Assembly: GCA_001972305.1 (NCBI GenBank)
Contig: BDDD01005250.1
Span: 1-64,000 of the forward strand
From: Cephalotus follicularis
Lineage: Eukaryota; Streptophyta; Magnoliopsida; Oxalidales; Cephalotaceae
Reading direction: 5' to 3'
DNA length: 64,000 bases
In this document: piece after piece, positions 21,015-31,421 of the stretch
Layout: every line of letters begins with the position of its first letter
Numbering within the stretch: the stretch's first letter is position 1
Made by a program: the position numbers and the translations under genes
Notes under the pieces: generated by a model
What the model was told of the DNA's origin: nothing
The model's input: only the letters and a program-made list of their open reading frames with translations
The model's database searches: none

Positions 21015-22202
21015 TCATCTCCTTTTCCTCATGTTTAACTCCTTTTGGGTGAAAATATACTTGAGGCTTTTGTGGTCGGTGAAGATTTCACACTTCGTTC
21101 CATATAGATAGTGTCTCCAAATCTTTAGTGCGAAGATAACTGCAGCAAATTCCAAATCATGCGTAGGATAGTTCTGTTCATGTGCTTTAAGCTGTCTGGA
21201 AGCATAGGGGATCACTTTTCCTTGTCGCATCAGCACGCAACCAAGTCCTTTGTGAGATGCATCACTATACACCACAAAACTTTCTGATTCCGTCGGTAAT
21301 GTTAATATCGGGGCATTCATCAGTCTTTCTTTCAACTCCAAGAAACTCTTCTCGCATGGGTCAGACCATTCAAACTTTACATTCTTCTGTGTCAACCTTG
21401 TGAGCGGGTTCGCAATACGAGAGAAATTCTCAACAAACCTTCGATAATAGCCTGCCAGTCCCAGAAAACTCCGTATCTCGGCTACTGAGGTAGGTCTCTG
21501 CCATTCTCTTATCGCTTTTGTCTTAACAGGGTCCACAGAGATGCCCTCCCATGTGATCACATGCCCCAAGAAGGATATTTCTTCTATCCAGAACTGGCAT
21601 TTGCTGAACTTAGCGTAGAGCTGCTCATTTCGCAGTATCTGTAATACACGGGTTAAATGCTCCTCATGCTCCTCCCTACTCTTTGAGTATACTAGGATGT
21701 CATCAATGAAGACTATTACGAACTGATCCAAAAATTCATTGAAGATCTTGTTCATCAAACTCATAAACACCGCTGGAGCATTTGTTAATCCAAACGACAT
21801 TACCAAAAACTCGTAATGCCCATATCTTGTCTGAAAAGCAGTTTTCGGTATATCCTCTTTCTTGACTTTCACTTGATGGTAGCCCGATCGAAGATCAATC
21901 TTCGAGAAGTGTCGAGTGTTCTTAAGCTGGTCAAACAAGTCGTCAATCCTTGGTAGTGGGTACTTGTTCTTAATGGTTACTTGATTCAACTCTTGGTAGT
22001 CTATGCAGAGTCTCATTGTCCCGTCCTTGTTTTTCGCAAACAGTACCGGTGCACCCCATAGTGATACACTTGGTCGGATAAATCCTTTATCCAAAAGCTC
22101 TTGTAATTTATCCTTCAACTCTTTCAGCTCAGCTGGTGCCATGCGGTAAGGGCTCTTTGAAATAGGAGTTGTTCCTGGTACCACATCAATAGTAAACTCC
22201 AC
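21015..22202 (-). pseudogene. Element W reverse transcriptase and RNase H, open over 395 codons
   Basis: The best preserved enzyme in the window. Reverse transcriptase landmarks: [14 protein letters not shown], Asp103 ([10 protein letters not shown]), the FIDD box at 165-168, [15 protein letters not shown] and [14 protein letters not shown]. RNase H follows with Asp314 ([10 protein letters not shown]), Glu351 (HDLEFAAV) and Asp376 (FTDHKSLK), ending at a stop just after NMRKRR. The upstream protease/gag is one frameshift away near 22205. Catalytic residues are all present, so this copy was probably active fairly recently. Confidence 0.9.
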
Positions 22203-22285
22203 TTCTCGATCGGTGGCATACCAGGTAAATCTTCAGGAAAAACATCGGTGAACTCCTTAACAACATGTAACTCTTCTATCTTGAT

Positions 22286-23043
22286 CTACTCTTTATCGGT
22301 ATCCACATAGGCAAGATAGCCTTCGCATCCTTTTTCCAATAATCGCTTAGCTTGCATCGACGATATGATCTTTAAGGGTTCACTGACTCCCATGCTTCGG
22401 AAAATAAACTGAAGTTGTTCCGGTAAAGAAAACCTAACTTCCTTCTTAAAACAGTCAACACTAGCATGATTCACCGAAAGCCAATACATGCCTAGTATGA
22501 CGTCAAACTTTAGGATTGCTAGAGGTACTAAGTGTACTAGCATCATCCTATCACATAATATTAGGTCACAAGACTTGTGTACTTTATCAGCCACCAAAGT
22601 ATTACCACTTGGGGTTTCAACAGCTAAGCCTATCTCCAAATCTTGTGATGGGGTACTTAAACATCGTGCAAAAGATAAAGACACAAAAGAATGCGTCGCC
22701 CTCATATCAAACAATACATATGCAAATCTAGAGCATACGGGAAAAGTACCTGCCAGCACGTCATTGGGATTTTCCACCTCTTCAGCCGTCATGGCATAGG
22801 TTCTTGCTGGTGCTCTTTGTTGCTGGGCTCCGTTCCCTCCTTGCCCTCCCGTCTTCGGTCGGGTGCATTGATTGGACACATGTCCTTCTTGCCCACAGTT
22901 GTAGCATCTGATCGCCCTTTGATTTGGAGTTTGGTCATGTCCTTGTCTACACTCTTTAGCTTGGTGTCCCTGCTTTCCACATTTGTAACAAACACCTGTC
23001 CCATATAAGCATTTCCCACGGGGAGCAAGAAATGATTTCTTCC
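22286..23043 (-). pseudogene. Element W gag zinc knuckles and protease
   Basis: Two CCHC knuckles, CYKCGKQGHQAKEC and CYNCGQEGHVSNQC, are followed by a retropepsin-like domain. Its active-site motif reads FDMRATHSF where D-S/T-G-A is expected, so the essential Gly is lost. The protease flap and the ILGMYWLSVNHASVDC region are recognisable. The reading frame extends past 23043 into the LTR fragment, but that N-terminal part (RWGVPLPGQ...) is LTR-derived and not protein. The gag N-terminal half is deleted. A stop follows at 22286 and a frameshift precedes reverse transcriptase. Confidence 0.8.
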
Positions 23044-23232
23044 GGGGGCGCTGCCCCCGAGCCCCTGCCCGCTGACCGGGCAGCGGGACCCCCCATCTTC
23101 TCACCGGGTAGCGGAACCCCCGAACCTCCTGAGTGTAGGGTCATACTACGGGTCCCTTGAACTATTTGCCAATTACACAAAAGAAATCATTTTCCATAAT
23201 TAATATCTTTAATGGAAATTTGGGTCATTACA
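23044..23232 (-). repeat. Element W outer LTR fragment (189 bp) with two GC hairpins
   Basis: Matches the first 189 bp of the W LTR, including the GTCATTACA end next to target copy ATGTT. Hairpins: GGGGGC-GCT-GCCCCC at 23044-23058 and CCCGCTG-ACCGGG-CAGCGGG at 23068-23087. It is fused directly to gag at 23043, so the rest of the LTR and the gag start are deleted. Confidence 0.8.
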
Positions 23233-23237
23233 ATGTT

Positions 23238-23984
23238 TGCCGGGGAAGTTTTCAAAGTTCTTAGAGTAAAAAAAATGTTTAATCTTATGCTGTGCGTAGC
23301 AGAGGTTGGCAAGAGAAGATGTGTTGACCAAGGGGTTTCACCCGAGGAGCTGGTAGTCCTCGGATGAGAAGAGAAGGCTTTTCTTTGAGTAAAAACTCGA
23401 AGGGGGAGTCCTCGGAAAAAGGTCGGAGGAGACAAGTAAGCCAGAGGTTCGAGGACGACTTGATGTTGAAATGCTACAATGGTTTAAGTTAAGCTGTGCG
23501 TTTTGTGGTTTAGTTTAGATGAGTAGTGAAGAGGAGAAAAGACCCGAGGACAAGGAGTGTCCCCGGGCATGTTTTTTCTACAGGTTGTTAAGTGAGCTGG
23601 TGAGTTGCACGTGTGTGCTCTCTTCCGGGGTTTCATGTTGTTGCGCATTTTGCCCAGGCCTTCTCCTCGGGCTTTTTGCGCGATAAGTTAAGTGATCTTG
23701 TGAAGAGCATGTGGGTGTTCTCCTCGGGCATAAGTGATGTGGTGCGTTTTGGAACTTTGGTTAAGTAGTGCTGGGGACACAAGCAGGAGAGATGTTGGAT
23801 CCTCTGCCCCTGTTGCCCTGTTAGCTGTGCGCCCAGCCCAGGCTTGTCGTTTGGCCTTGTGTAGCAGGTCAGAGGATCGCCCCTTTGTAGTTTTAGCGTA
23901 GTTAGTAGAGTAGGGTTGTCAGTAGGAGCACCATCCCCGGGCAGGGCTCGTCCTCGGTAGAGTTAGCAGGAACGGGTCGTGTCA
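23238..23984 (+). repeat. Element Z 5' LTR, part after W
   Basis: Matches 38861-39607, ending GGGTCGTGTCA. It contains several TCCTCGG words and the stem GCGCA...TTTGCGC near 23645-23685. Confidence 0.85.
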
Positions 23985-23988
23985 GTTT

Positions 23989-24000
23989 TGGTATAAGAGC
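23989..24000 (+). other. Primer-binding site of element Z
   Basis: TGGTATAAGAGC lies 4 bp after the LTR end. It is one change from the Met-tRNA-type TGGTATCAGAGC. Confidence 0.75.
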
Positions 24001-24129
24001 AGTAGGTTTGAGTGTTTCCTTGTGTTTTCTAAGCTATCTAGTCAGTGGGGTATCATGTTGGGTTGCATTCATGCATTGCATATAGTTGCGACGTTTTCAT
24101 GATACGTTAGTATGTTGTTGTAGAAGGAG

Positions 24130-24608
24130 ATGCCACCTCGGACACGTAGAGAAGGTCGTGCAGGTCGCGACAGAGGTCGTGGTAGAGGCAGAGGAAGAGA
24201 GATTCCTCGTCAGACAATGGAGCAAGAGGTTGCTATGGAAGTACCAGAGGAACAAGCGCGTGTGGGAGTTGAAGAGCAGGGAGCGCAGTAGGTACCAGAG
24301 GAGCAAGTCCCAGCAGCGCAGTCAGTTGCGCGTACGCCTCCTCTAATGCCTGCTAGTGTACTTACAGAGATGATGCAGACGATGACAACTTGGGTCAAAA
24401 CTATGGGTTTGGCCAGACCTCAACCTTTTCCTGTGGAACGCATGCAATGGTTGGGAGCAACATCCTTTGAGGGAACAGGAGAATCTTCGTTCAGTTGGAG
24501 ATAGCTAAGGACACGAGGGCAAGGAATGCGTCTTTCTTTCTTGCAAGAGGTGCACGAAGATGGTGGGATGCTCTTGTAGCTCGGCATGAGAGCTTTGCAG
24601 AGATTACG
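24130..24608 (+). pseudogene. Element Z gag, N-terminal part
   Basis: Begins MPPRTRREGRAG, the usual basic start of plant chromovirus gag, then a Glu/Gln-rich stretch and PLMPASVLTEMMQTM. It has one internal stop and a small deletion/frameshift near 24500. It then reads ARNASFFLARGARRWWDAL, the capsid core. It is interrupted at 24608 by the insertion of V. Reading across V gives AEIT-WEKLKK without a break, because the target duplication TTACG codes on both sides. Confidence 0.75.
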
Positions 24609-24839
24609 TGTAATACCCTGCTTGCTCGTATGTGTTTTACGGACTTTTATGTTTTTGTTTTCGGGCTTTTATTCTATTTCAAATTTTAAAGTCTGGTTGC
24701 CCTTTTGTTTTGGGCCTATGTGATTTGGACTGACTGATACCAGTCCGAATTTTGGAGGTGTTAATGAAATGTTGGGTTTGGGTGTATTTTATTTAATCAA
24801 AATTTTATTTCATTAAAACAATTCATTTTTATTTTAAAA

Positions 24840-25085
24840 TCCTTTTATTTAATTTAATTTAATTTAATTTTATCTTATTTATTTTATCTTATTTTCCTCT
24901 TATTTTTCCTCTTTCCTTCTTTCTTCTTTCCTTTCCTTCTTCTCCTCCCCTCTCCCGAAGCTCTCTCTTTCCCCTCGTTGTTTCTACACGTTTTCAATCT
25001 TGTTTTCCATTCTTATTCTCAAAAAATCCTCTTTTCTTCCTTCTTGGTCAGATTTTGTTCCTTAGTTTCCTCTTGGAGAGTGACA
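24840..25085. repeat. AATTT microsatellite and pyrimidine-rich tract in the V LTR
   Basis: Repeats of TTTAA/AATTT run to about 24870, followed by a long CT-rich run. The U LTRs have the same layout at 44430-44640 and 52690-52890. Confidence 0.6.
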
Positions 25086-25326
25086 TTGCCATTTTAAATG
25101 TGTCTCTCTTTCCTGCAAAGTGCCATTGCCGATTTGTGCTTCTGAGGTTTGTGTCAATCTGCTGTGGAGTCGTTTTAGCAAGTTGTGGAGGTAATTTCAA
25201 TCCTTTGGTAGTTCCTTTGGGATAAATTCTTCTGGATTGTTAAGTATAGTCATGTATCTCTTTGTTTTGTTTTTCTTTGGTTTCTGTTTTGTTCACAGCC
25301 GGGTAACAAATTTTTGTGGTGTGCTT

Positions 25327-26284
25327 TGTTCACGTAAAAAAGAATGTTTTAAAATTTATAGCCGCAAGTGCACAGATCATGCAGTAACGGGTCGAACGCA
25401 GGGAAACGTAAACTAGTTATAATTTATCCAACCTAGGCGAAGTATACCAAATTTGAGATAAACTATTAAAAACTACTCCTAATTATGCCAAAATAATAAA
25501 ATAATTGAAAACAGGAAAGAAATAAATAAAATAAAACAACAAACTAAAATAAAATAATAGAAAATAACACGTGCAAATTAAAACTAATTAAAACAATAAA
25601 TAAAACTAAAGAAAATGTATAATTTAAAAGCGGTTTAGGGTATAGAAACTCACCGTAGATTGTATTGAACAATTTCATGTAGTTGAACGATCATACCTTG
25701 GTAAACAACGGTAGCTAGGTCGATACGGAGTGTGGCGGTGATGACAAGACGTATGAGTAGTCATGCTAGGTCTATACGAAGTGTGGATTTTAATCAGACA
25801 AGACGTATGAGTAGTCATGCTAGGTCTATACGAAGTGTGTTCGTTGCGACATTTTTTTATTTTTCTTTTCTTTTTTTTAGAACATATATATATACACACA
25901 TAGGCAAGAACCTCAATTCCTTATCCTCCTCCTCCATAAAATCTTATGAAACTTTGAAAACATATAAAGATCGGTCTTTTTATTCATTTAACATTTTAAT
26001 TTTCGCACAAAATTCCTACCTCGAGATGCATTCCTTTTCTTTTCCTTGAAAACAAAATTTTTATTATGTCCTATGGGATTTTTCTATTATCTCTAAGCAT
26101 ATCAACACTTATTCCTACTTTCAAAATTAAAATGAACTTGGTCTAAACCCCCCCATACTTAAATCTTGCATTGTCCTCAATGCACTAGAAACAGACTAAA
26201 GAAAATAAACATGCATGATCACAAAAAATATAAGAAACAATGCAATAAAATAAAGAACAAAGGGGTAGGGTTTACCGGATATGA
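25327..26284 (-). other. Athila-B 3' noncoding region and 3' LTR end
   Basis: Holds the LTR-end block shared with Athila-A (TAACGGGTCGAAC near 25387, GTATGAGTAG phrases at 25750-25820), a TA/CA-rich stretch near 25880 and the purine tract next to 26150. The 3' LTR start is not resolved: sequence after the purine tract differs from the 5' LTR start, so the U3 part is probably deleted or replaced. No gene is seen. Confidence 0.6.
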
Positions 26285-29188
26285 TCATGGAGGCTCAAAA
26301 TAACGAGGCTCATGAAAGTTCATGGCCTCTTCAATCAATTCAGCTTGAAAATCCAAAGATATTAGTGCTCGCTTCCTTAATGCTTGCTTCCTTTTCTCTT
26401 CGAACACGTCTCCAATACCTGTCTTAACAAACTCAAAAATACCACGTGAAGGCATAGGTTTAACAATATAAGCATCATCCCAAAAGGATGTCCACCAATA
26501 AAAATAATGTATACCTGCCTGAAAAAACTTAAGCACACAATATGAGAAAACAATTTTATCATTATGAGAGCAATTCCAACAAGACCTCCACCAATAGAAA
26601 CCATCAAGAGACGAATAACAATGGAACACGTTGTCAACACAACACAGAGATTGACAAGAAACAATGTAAGCATCGTCCCAATAAAATTCCCACCAATAAA
26701 ATCCATCATTAGAATAATAACATTTAGAAAAAATTTCAACAGTAAAACAATCATCCCAATAGGATTTCCACCAGTAAAAACAATGAATAGAACACGAATA
26801 ATCGCGACCAACCAACCAATTAGACACATGGTCCATACAAATGCACACCCTCCATCCTAATTGATCTTTAGTAAAGAAAAAGTTACTTTCGAGGATGGTG
26901 TGAGGGTGGAATGGCGTGCTAAGCTTGTGTGTGAAATGGGACAGATCGTCCCATTGAACTTCCAAAATTGAATCAACGTCCCCATCGTCCAACCAACTTA
27001 ATATCTCCTTTTGTGTGGCCTCCAATTCTTCGAACTCTCGCAAGCATTCCATGAAGTTGTTATCAAAATCTTCGTCGAAATACGTTTGGTCAGGCATGGC
27101 AATTTTGTGTGTGTAATGGGATAGATGATCCCATTCACTATCCGACATTGGCTCATTGAGCTTACTTTCTAACCATGCTAATGCTTTCTCATTTTCTAGC
27201 CACATCAATCTATCCTTTTGTTTAACTTCCTCTATCTCGAATTCTCTCCTGAAATTGCGATCAAAGTCGATATTAAAATACGAATCAATGGTATCAGGAA
27301 TCGGGCGAATCACGTAGACATCATCAAAGTCAGATTGATGCTTTCCCAAACGAAAAATGTTAAAGTCCATCGACGACTTTCCAAAACTCAACTTCATGAG
27401 ACCATTTCGGCAATTAATCAATGCATTACTCGTGGCCAAGAATGGTCTACCAAGGATAACTGGGATTTGGTCTTTTATATTCACAACAGGCTGGGTATCT
27501 AATACGACAAAGTCGACAGGAAAGAAAAACTCACCAACCTTTATCAAAACATCCTCAATTTTCCCTCTTGGTACTTTCACCGACCTATCAGCTAATTGCA
27601 AAGTCGTATTAGTCGGGCGCAACTCTCCTAAACCTAGTTGCTCAAAAACTGACGAAGGCAACAAATTCACACTTGCTCCTAAATCGAGCAAGGCATGATC
27701 GATTTTGGTGTTGCCAATCACACAAGAGATTGTTGGGCAGCCAGGATCATTATACTTTCGCATCGTGGGTTGCGAAAACATTGCACTAATGTTGGCTGCC
27801 AAGAAAGCCTTTTTCGGAGTCTGAAGGATCCTCTTTTTCGTGCATAAGTCTTTTAAGACTTTTGCGTAAGAGGGCACCTGCTCAATGGCTTCAAGCAATG
27901 GGATATTGATTTGAACTTGTTTGAATGTATTGATGATCTTTTTCATTGCTGGGGATTTCTTATTTTTCTCTAATCTCTTCGGAAAAGGAACTGGGGGATC
28001 AAATGAACGTTTAGGTATTTCCATTAATTGTTCCTTTTTCTCTTCTTCTTCCTCTTCAATAACTTCTTCTTGCACATTTAAATTTGTTGGTTGCGCAAAG
28101 GAGTCAACCAACTGTTGTTTTGATTTTTCATGCGCAAATGACTCAACCAACTCCTCGTTCGAATTTTCTGTTTTAACCGCTGGTTGGTACTTACTTCCAC
28201 TTCGCAAGGCAAATGCTTGGTCGGATGGGCCGGAGGAAGATGAGCATTGCGGATTAGATTGCGGTTGGATACGATCGGGCTGAATCATATTTGTCCTAGG
28301 ATTCGGTTCGGGTTGGGAAGGCAACTTCCCTTTTTCTCTTGCATTTACCGCAGATGCTAGCTGAGAGATTTGCTTTTCTAGGTTGTGCTGACTAGTCATC
28401 ACAGTGCTCATGAGAAGCTCCATGCTCTTTTCTAGCGATGAAATCTTAGACGTATCTTCCCTTTGGTTCAACAATCCAGGTGATTGTTGATTTTGGAATT
28501 GATTTTGTGGGAAGGAAGGACGAATTTCATTTTGCGGGAACCTTTGAAATGTTTGCTGTGGTGCAAACTGGCTAGAAAAGTTCGAAAGTTCTCCCGAAAA
28601 GTGTGAGGGTGGGGCACCAACGCTGGAAGGCTGCCCAGAAAAGCTTGACTGTCCTCGCATGTTTTGCCCTTGACTCCATGAGAAGTTTGGATGATTTCGC
28701 CAACCCGGATTGTAAGTGTTACTATACGGGTTGTATTGGTTCATTGCATACACATTCTCATGAGCATATTGATTTTCAACGTAGCTTTGGAATTCTTCGA
28801 CAACATGGTTTGGGGACTGACACAAAGAACACATAGGGGTACTTTGATTGATTTGGTTTACATGTGTGGAACCCCTAAGCAACGACTCTATTCTCTTGAG
28901 GCGGTTATCTAACTGAGCCTCAAGCGCAACTGCTCCTTCTATAACGTACCCTTTATTCGGTAATGCTCTTTCAGAAACTTGAGCTGACTCCCACACTCTA
29001 GTTCGCTCACCCAAATCTAAAAGGAAATTCCATGCATCGTTTTCATCAGTGTACGATGTGAACCCATCGGGACACATAGATTCGACCAATTGCTCGGTCT
29101 GGTAATCGATCCCTTCATAGATGATTTGGCATAAATGCCACGTGTTTAAACCATGATGAGGACACTCTAAGAGAAGATCCTTGCCCAA
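26285..29188 (-). CDS. Athila-type gag-protease frame with four FYWW repeats, 967 codons
   Basis: No internal stops, but the 5' end is fused to LTR sequence and has no true ATG, so the gag N-terminus is missing. Residues 4-60 carry the Athila gag core (LLLECPHHGL...W). A knuckle-like CSLCQSPNH at 120-128 lacks its last Cys (Phe133). Residues ~255-300 have the SLEKSMELLMS and LEKQISQLASAV region, and an acidic run follows near 380. Aspartic protease: Asp502 in DLGASVNLLP, a form usual in Athila, and VILGRPFLATSNA further on. After the protease comes hydrophilic sequence, then FYWW repeats at 804-807, 830-833, 864-867 and 896-899, mostly followed by WDD, and a charged tail to YFEPP. Reverse transcriptase is absent. 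The role of the repeats is unknown. Confidence 0.8.
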   Translation of the reverse strand: MGKDLLLECPHHGLNTWHLCQIIYEGIDYQTEQLVESMCPDGFTSYTDENDAWNFLLDLGERTRVWESAQVSERALPNKGYVIEGAVALEAQLDNRLKRIESLLRGSTHVNQINQSTPMCSLCQSPNHVVEEFQSYVENQYAHENVYAMNQYNPYSNTYNPGWRNHPNFSWSQGQNMRGQSSFSGQPSSVGAPPSHFSGELSNFSSQFAPQQTFQRFPQNEIRPSFPQNQFQNQQSPGLLNQREDTSKISSLEKSMELLMSTVMTSQHNLEKQISQLASAVNAREKGKLPSQPEPNPRTNMIQPDRIQPQSNPQCSSSSGPSDQAFALRSGSKYQPAVKTENSNEELVESFAHEKSKQQLVDSFAQPTNLNVQEEVIEEEEEEKKEQLMEIPKRSFDPPVPFPKRLEKNKKSPAMKKIINTFKQVQINIPLLEAIEQVPSYAKVLKDLCTKKRILQTPKKAFLAANISAMFSQPTMRKYNDPGCPTISCVIGNTKIDHALLDLGASVNLLPSSVFEQLGLGELRPTNTTLQLADRSVKVPRGKIEDVLIKVGEFFFPVDFVVLDTQPVVNIKDQIPVILGRPFLATSNALINCRNGLMKLSFGKSSMDFNIFRLGKHQSDFDDVYVIRPIPDTIDSYFNIDFDRNFRREFEIEEVKQKDRLMWLENEKALAWLESKLNEPMSDSEWDHLSHYTHKIAMPDQTYFDEDFDNNFMECLREFEELEATQKEILSWLDDGDVDSILEVQWDDLSHFTHKLSTPFHPHTILESNFFFTKDQLGWRVCICMDHVSNWLVGRDYSCSIHCFYWWKSYWDDCFTVEIFSKCYYSNDGFYWWEFYWDDAYIVSCQSLCCVDNVFHCYSSLDGFYWWRSCWNCSHNDKIVFSYCVLKFFQAGIHYFYWWTSFWDDAYIVKPMPSRGIFEFVKTGIGDVFEEKRKQALRKRALISLDFQAELIEEAMNFHEPRYFEPP

Positions 29189-29986
29189 AACCTTGAAAAA
29201 CTAGCTACTAAGCATAATGAAAACTAAACTAAGGAGAGAAGGAAAATTAGGGTTTCTACCACCCTCTCTACTGTTTTTGGCCGGCCATACATTGTTTATA
29301 TACTACTAAGTTGATCAAAAATGGAATAAAAGTAATCCTAGTTACAAAATATGGCAAAAATCTAAACTTTCTATTTCTGCTGCAGAAGAAGACGTCGACT
29401 TCTTTTGGAAGGCGTCGACTTCTTTGTGTAAAAAAACGTGACTTTGCTGAGATACGAGAGAAAGGCGTCGACTTCTTCTTGAAAGGCATCGACTTCTTTT
29501 GGTCAAAAGTTACAGGACAATTTCGCTCAAAGACATCGATGTGTTGTATGAAAGACGTCGGTCTGCATGAAAGGCGTCGACTTCTTCTTGAAAGACATCG
29601 ACTTCTTTTTCATAACTCCTTGAAGATTGTTGTGTTGCCTAGAAAAGACGTCGACTTCATCTGGAAAGGCGTCGACATGATTCTATAAACCCAGAAAAGA
29701 CATTGACTCGTATGAAAGGCATCGAGGCGTTTTGATGAAACCAGAAAAGGCGTCGACTTCTTCTTGAAAGACGTCGACTTCTTTGCCCTGTTTTCTGCAG
29801 AATTTGGCATTTCTTCAATCTTTACACTTTTAACTCCAATTTTGCACACTTTTGGGTAGTATTCTTGCACTTTGGTGACTAAACACTTGTACCTGAAAAT
29901 CATAAAAACACAATCAAAGTAGTCTATTCCAAGCATAAAAATATCACAAATAATGCATTAAAAACAACACATTTTTATGCTAAACA
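29187..29986 (-). repeat. Athila-B 5' LTR, joined directly to gag
   Basis: Matches the Athila-A LTR from TGTTTAGCAT through the GTCGAC cluster to TTTTCAAGGTTTTGGG. It is then fused to mid-gag without its distal LTR part, primer site or leader. Confidence 0.75.
29388..29786. repeat. GTCGAC motif cluster in the Athila-B LTR
   Basis: About nine GTCGAC cores with near-constant context AGGCGTCGACTTCTT, plus ATCGAC variants, at 20-45 bp spacing. Many have AAAG before and CTTT after, giving an imperfect AAAG...CTTT dyad. Confidence 0.85.
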
Positions 29987-30432
29987 TGCTTGCTGTGTTT
30001 TATGGATTTTGGATAGTCATTGCAGGTTAGTGATTCCCCTGTAATGATTCGTTTCACCAGTCTTTTGGTTTTGTTGTTAGTATTCTTAGTGTTCTCTAAG
30101 TTTTGATTTCCTATGTATTTATATGTTCTGTCATGGTGTTAGTAAATTTGTCAGAATGTTTTATACACCTAGACATGTCATAATCTGGTTTTAAATACCT
30201 GTTAAGTGATAATGAACTGAAATCAGACTTGAACATAGGCTTATGCTTAGAGAGTTATTGTCTTCCTTGGAAGTTAAGCCACTGATCATCTTATTCCATG
30301 TCAAATCTGTGTTCCTTTGTCATCTAAATATCATATAGTGTCATATTTTTATGTCCTTGTGTTTCTTGTTTAATGTAGTAATCATTTAAACTATCTTCTG
30401 TATGAAATTGTCAACTTTCTGCTGTTCTATCG

Positions 30433-30632
30433 TCCAGAACAGTCGGCTGGATTGGATGAGTAGTCGACTGCCATATGAACATAGTCGACTATCTTGGGTT
30501 GTGTAGTCGACTGGATCTATGTGACAGTCGACTGCCTGCAGTCTGTCTTGTGTAGTCGACTGACCCTTGTGATTAGTCGACTGCCAAGCTTCCCAGTCGG
30601 CTGGTGCTCTGTAACAGTCGATTGTTTTGCCC
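30433..30632. repeat. AGTCGACTG motif cluster in the V LTR
   Basis: Six AGTCGACT palindromes plus GTCGGC and GTCGAT variants, about 20-30 bp apart. Equivalent clusters occur in the LTRs of U (two), S2 and S3. Confidence 0.85.
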
Positions 30633-31421
30633 AGAATATTGCTGTTTTCAACTATTTTGATTCATTTGTTCCTCGAATCGATCATAGTCTTTTCCAAACA
30701 CAGTAATGAGTCTGTTTAATGTCTCTGATGTTTCTTGGACCCTTATATGAATTATTTTGGGTGTCTTTTAGATTATTGTGCTTCAAGTGGAGATTGATTT
30801 AAATCATCTATCCGTAAGTGCATTGTGAACGCATAAGGTATGGATTTCTATCGTTCCTTGGCTATCCTTCTGATTTTTATTTGAGATAATTTCAGATTCT
30901 GTATTTGGTATGGATCTCCTTTCTTGGTTATCATCGATCGGTTTTGATTGAATAAAACCTGTTTTATTGCCTAATGGATATGTACGAACACTATCACTCT
31001 TGGGCTATCTGATTTTATCGAACGAAAATCAGCTTTGTTTTTATGCTATGTTCTTTCGGTTTATGAACTCGGTCATGTTTTATGGTTTCGATATGTTTTG
31101 AAAACAAAGTCGGTTTTTGACATTTTATGAAATTTGAATGTTCTCGACTTTATTATTCTTATGCTATGATATGTTATGAAATATGTTATGATCAGCTCTT
31201 TTATGGTGGAAATAAATGAGTTGATTTCCGATTATGAAATGTACGTTATGATATCGTTTGTTAACGATTTTTGAATATGTTTCGAAAAAGCATGTTTATA
31301 TGTGTTTTTAAAGTGATTTTGATAAATCAATGTTTTTGAAATGATTGAATACTGAGTATTGTACCCATCTATGGGGCGTACCATAGGCATGTCGTAGGCC
31401 TCGCACGGGGACATGACACTT

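Larger units (their letters stand above)
16181..23232 (-). mobile_element. Element W: Ty3/gypsy chromovirus in Z's 5' LTR, with three LTR pieces
   Basis: Flanked by ATGTT on both sides (16176-16180, 23233-23237). The uninterrupted Z 3' LTR has a single ATGTT at that point. On the minus strand: LTR start fragment (23232-23044), gag end and protease, reverse transcriptase/RNase H, integrase, tail, polypurine tract, second LTR start fragment (19326-19209), leader plus gag N-terminus (19208-18459), full LTR (18458-16181). This is an LTR-internal-LTR-internal-LTR array with deletions in both internal parts. Confidence 0.85.
25327..29986 (-). mobile_element. Athila-B: Athila-like element without reverse transcriptase
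   Basis: Inserted in V with perfect target copies TGCTT (25322-25326, 29987-29991). Minus strand: LTR start TGTTTAGCAT at 29986, 5' LTR to about 29187, one long gag-protease frame (29188-26285), a noncoding region with a GAGGACAATGCAAG...TATGGGGGG tract (about 26135-26185), and an end matching the Athila-A LTR end (...GTGAACA at 25327). There is no reverse transcriptase or integrase, so it depended on partner enzymes. Confidence 0.85.

Noticed and set aside
23044-23104. N-terminal extension of the W gag frame (RWGVPLPGQ...)
   Set aside because: It is translated LTR sequence. The same DNA recurs in the noncoding W LTR at 18270, so the protein should be read only from 23043.
26377-26829. A 150-codon minus-strand frame that looks like a four-helix membrane protein with GG(x)xIG repeats
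   Set aside because: It overlaps the FYWW repeats of the 967-codon frame. Differences between repeats are mainly synonymous in the long frame and not in this one, so this looks like a shadow frame.
30433-30632. Regularly spaced short palindromes resembling a CRISPR array
   Set aside because: Units are 8-10 bp and vary, the spacing is uneven, and the setting is a plant retrotransposon LTR with no cas genes.
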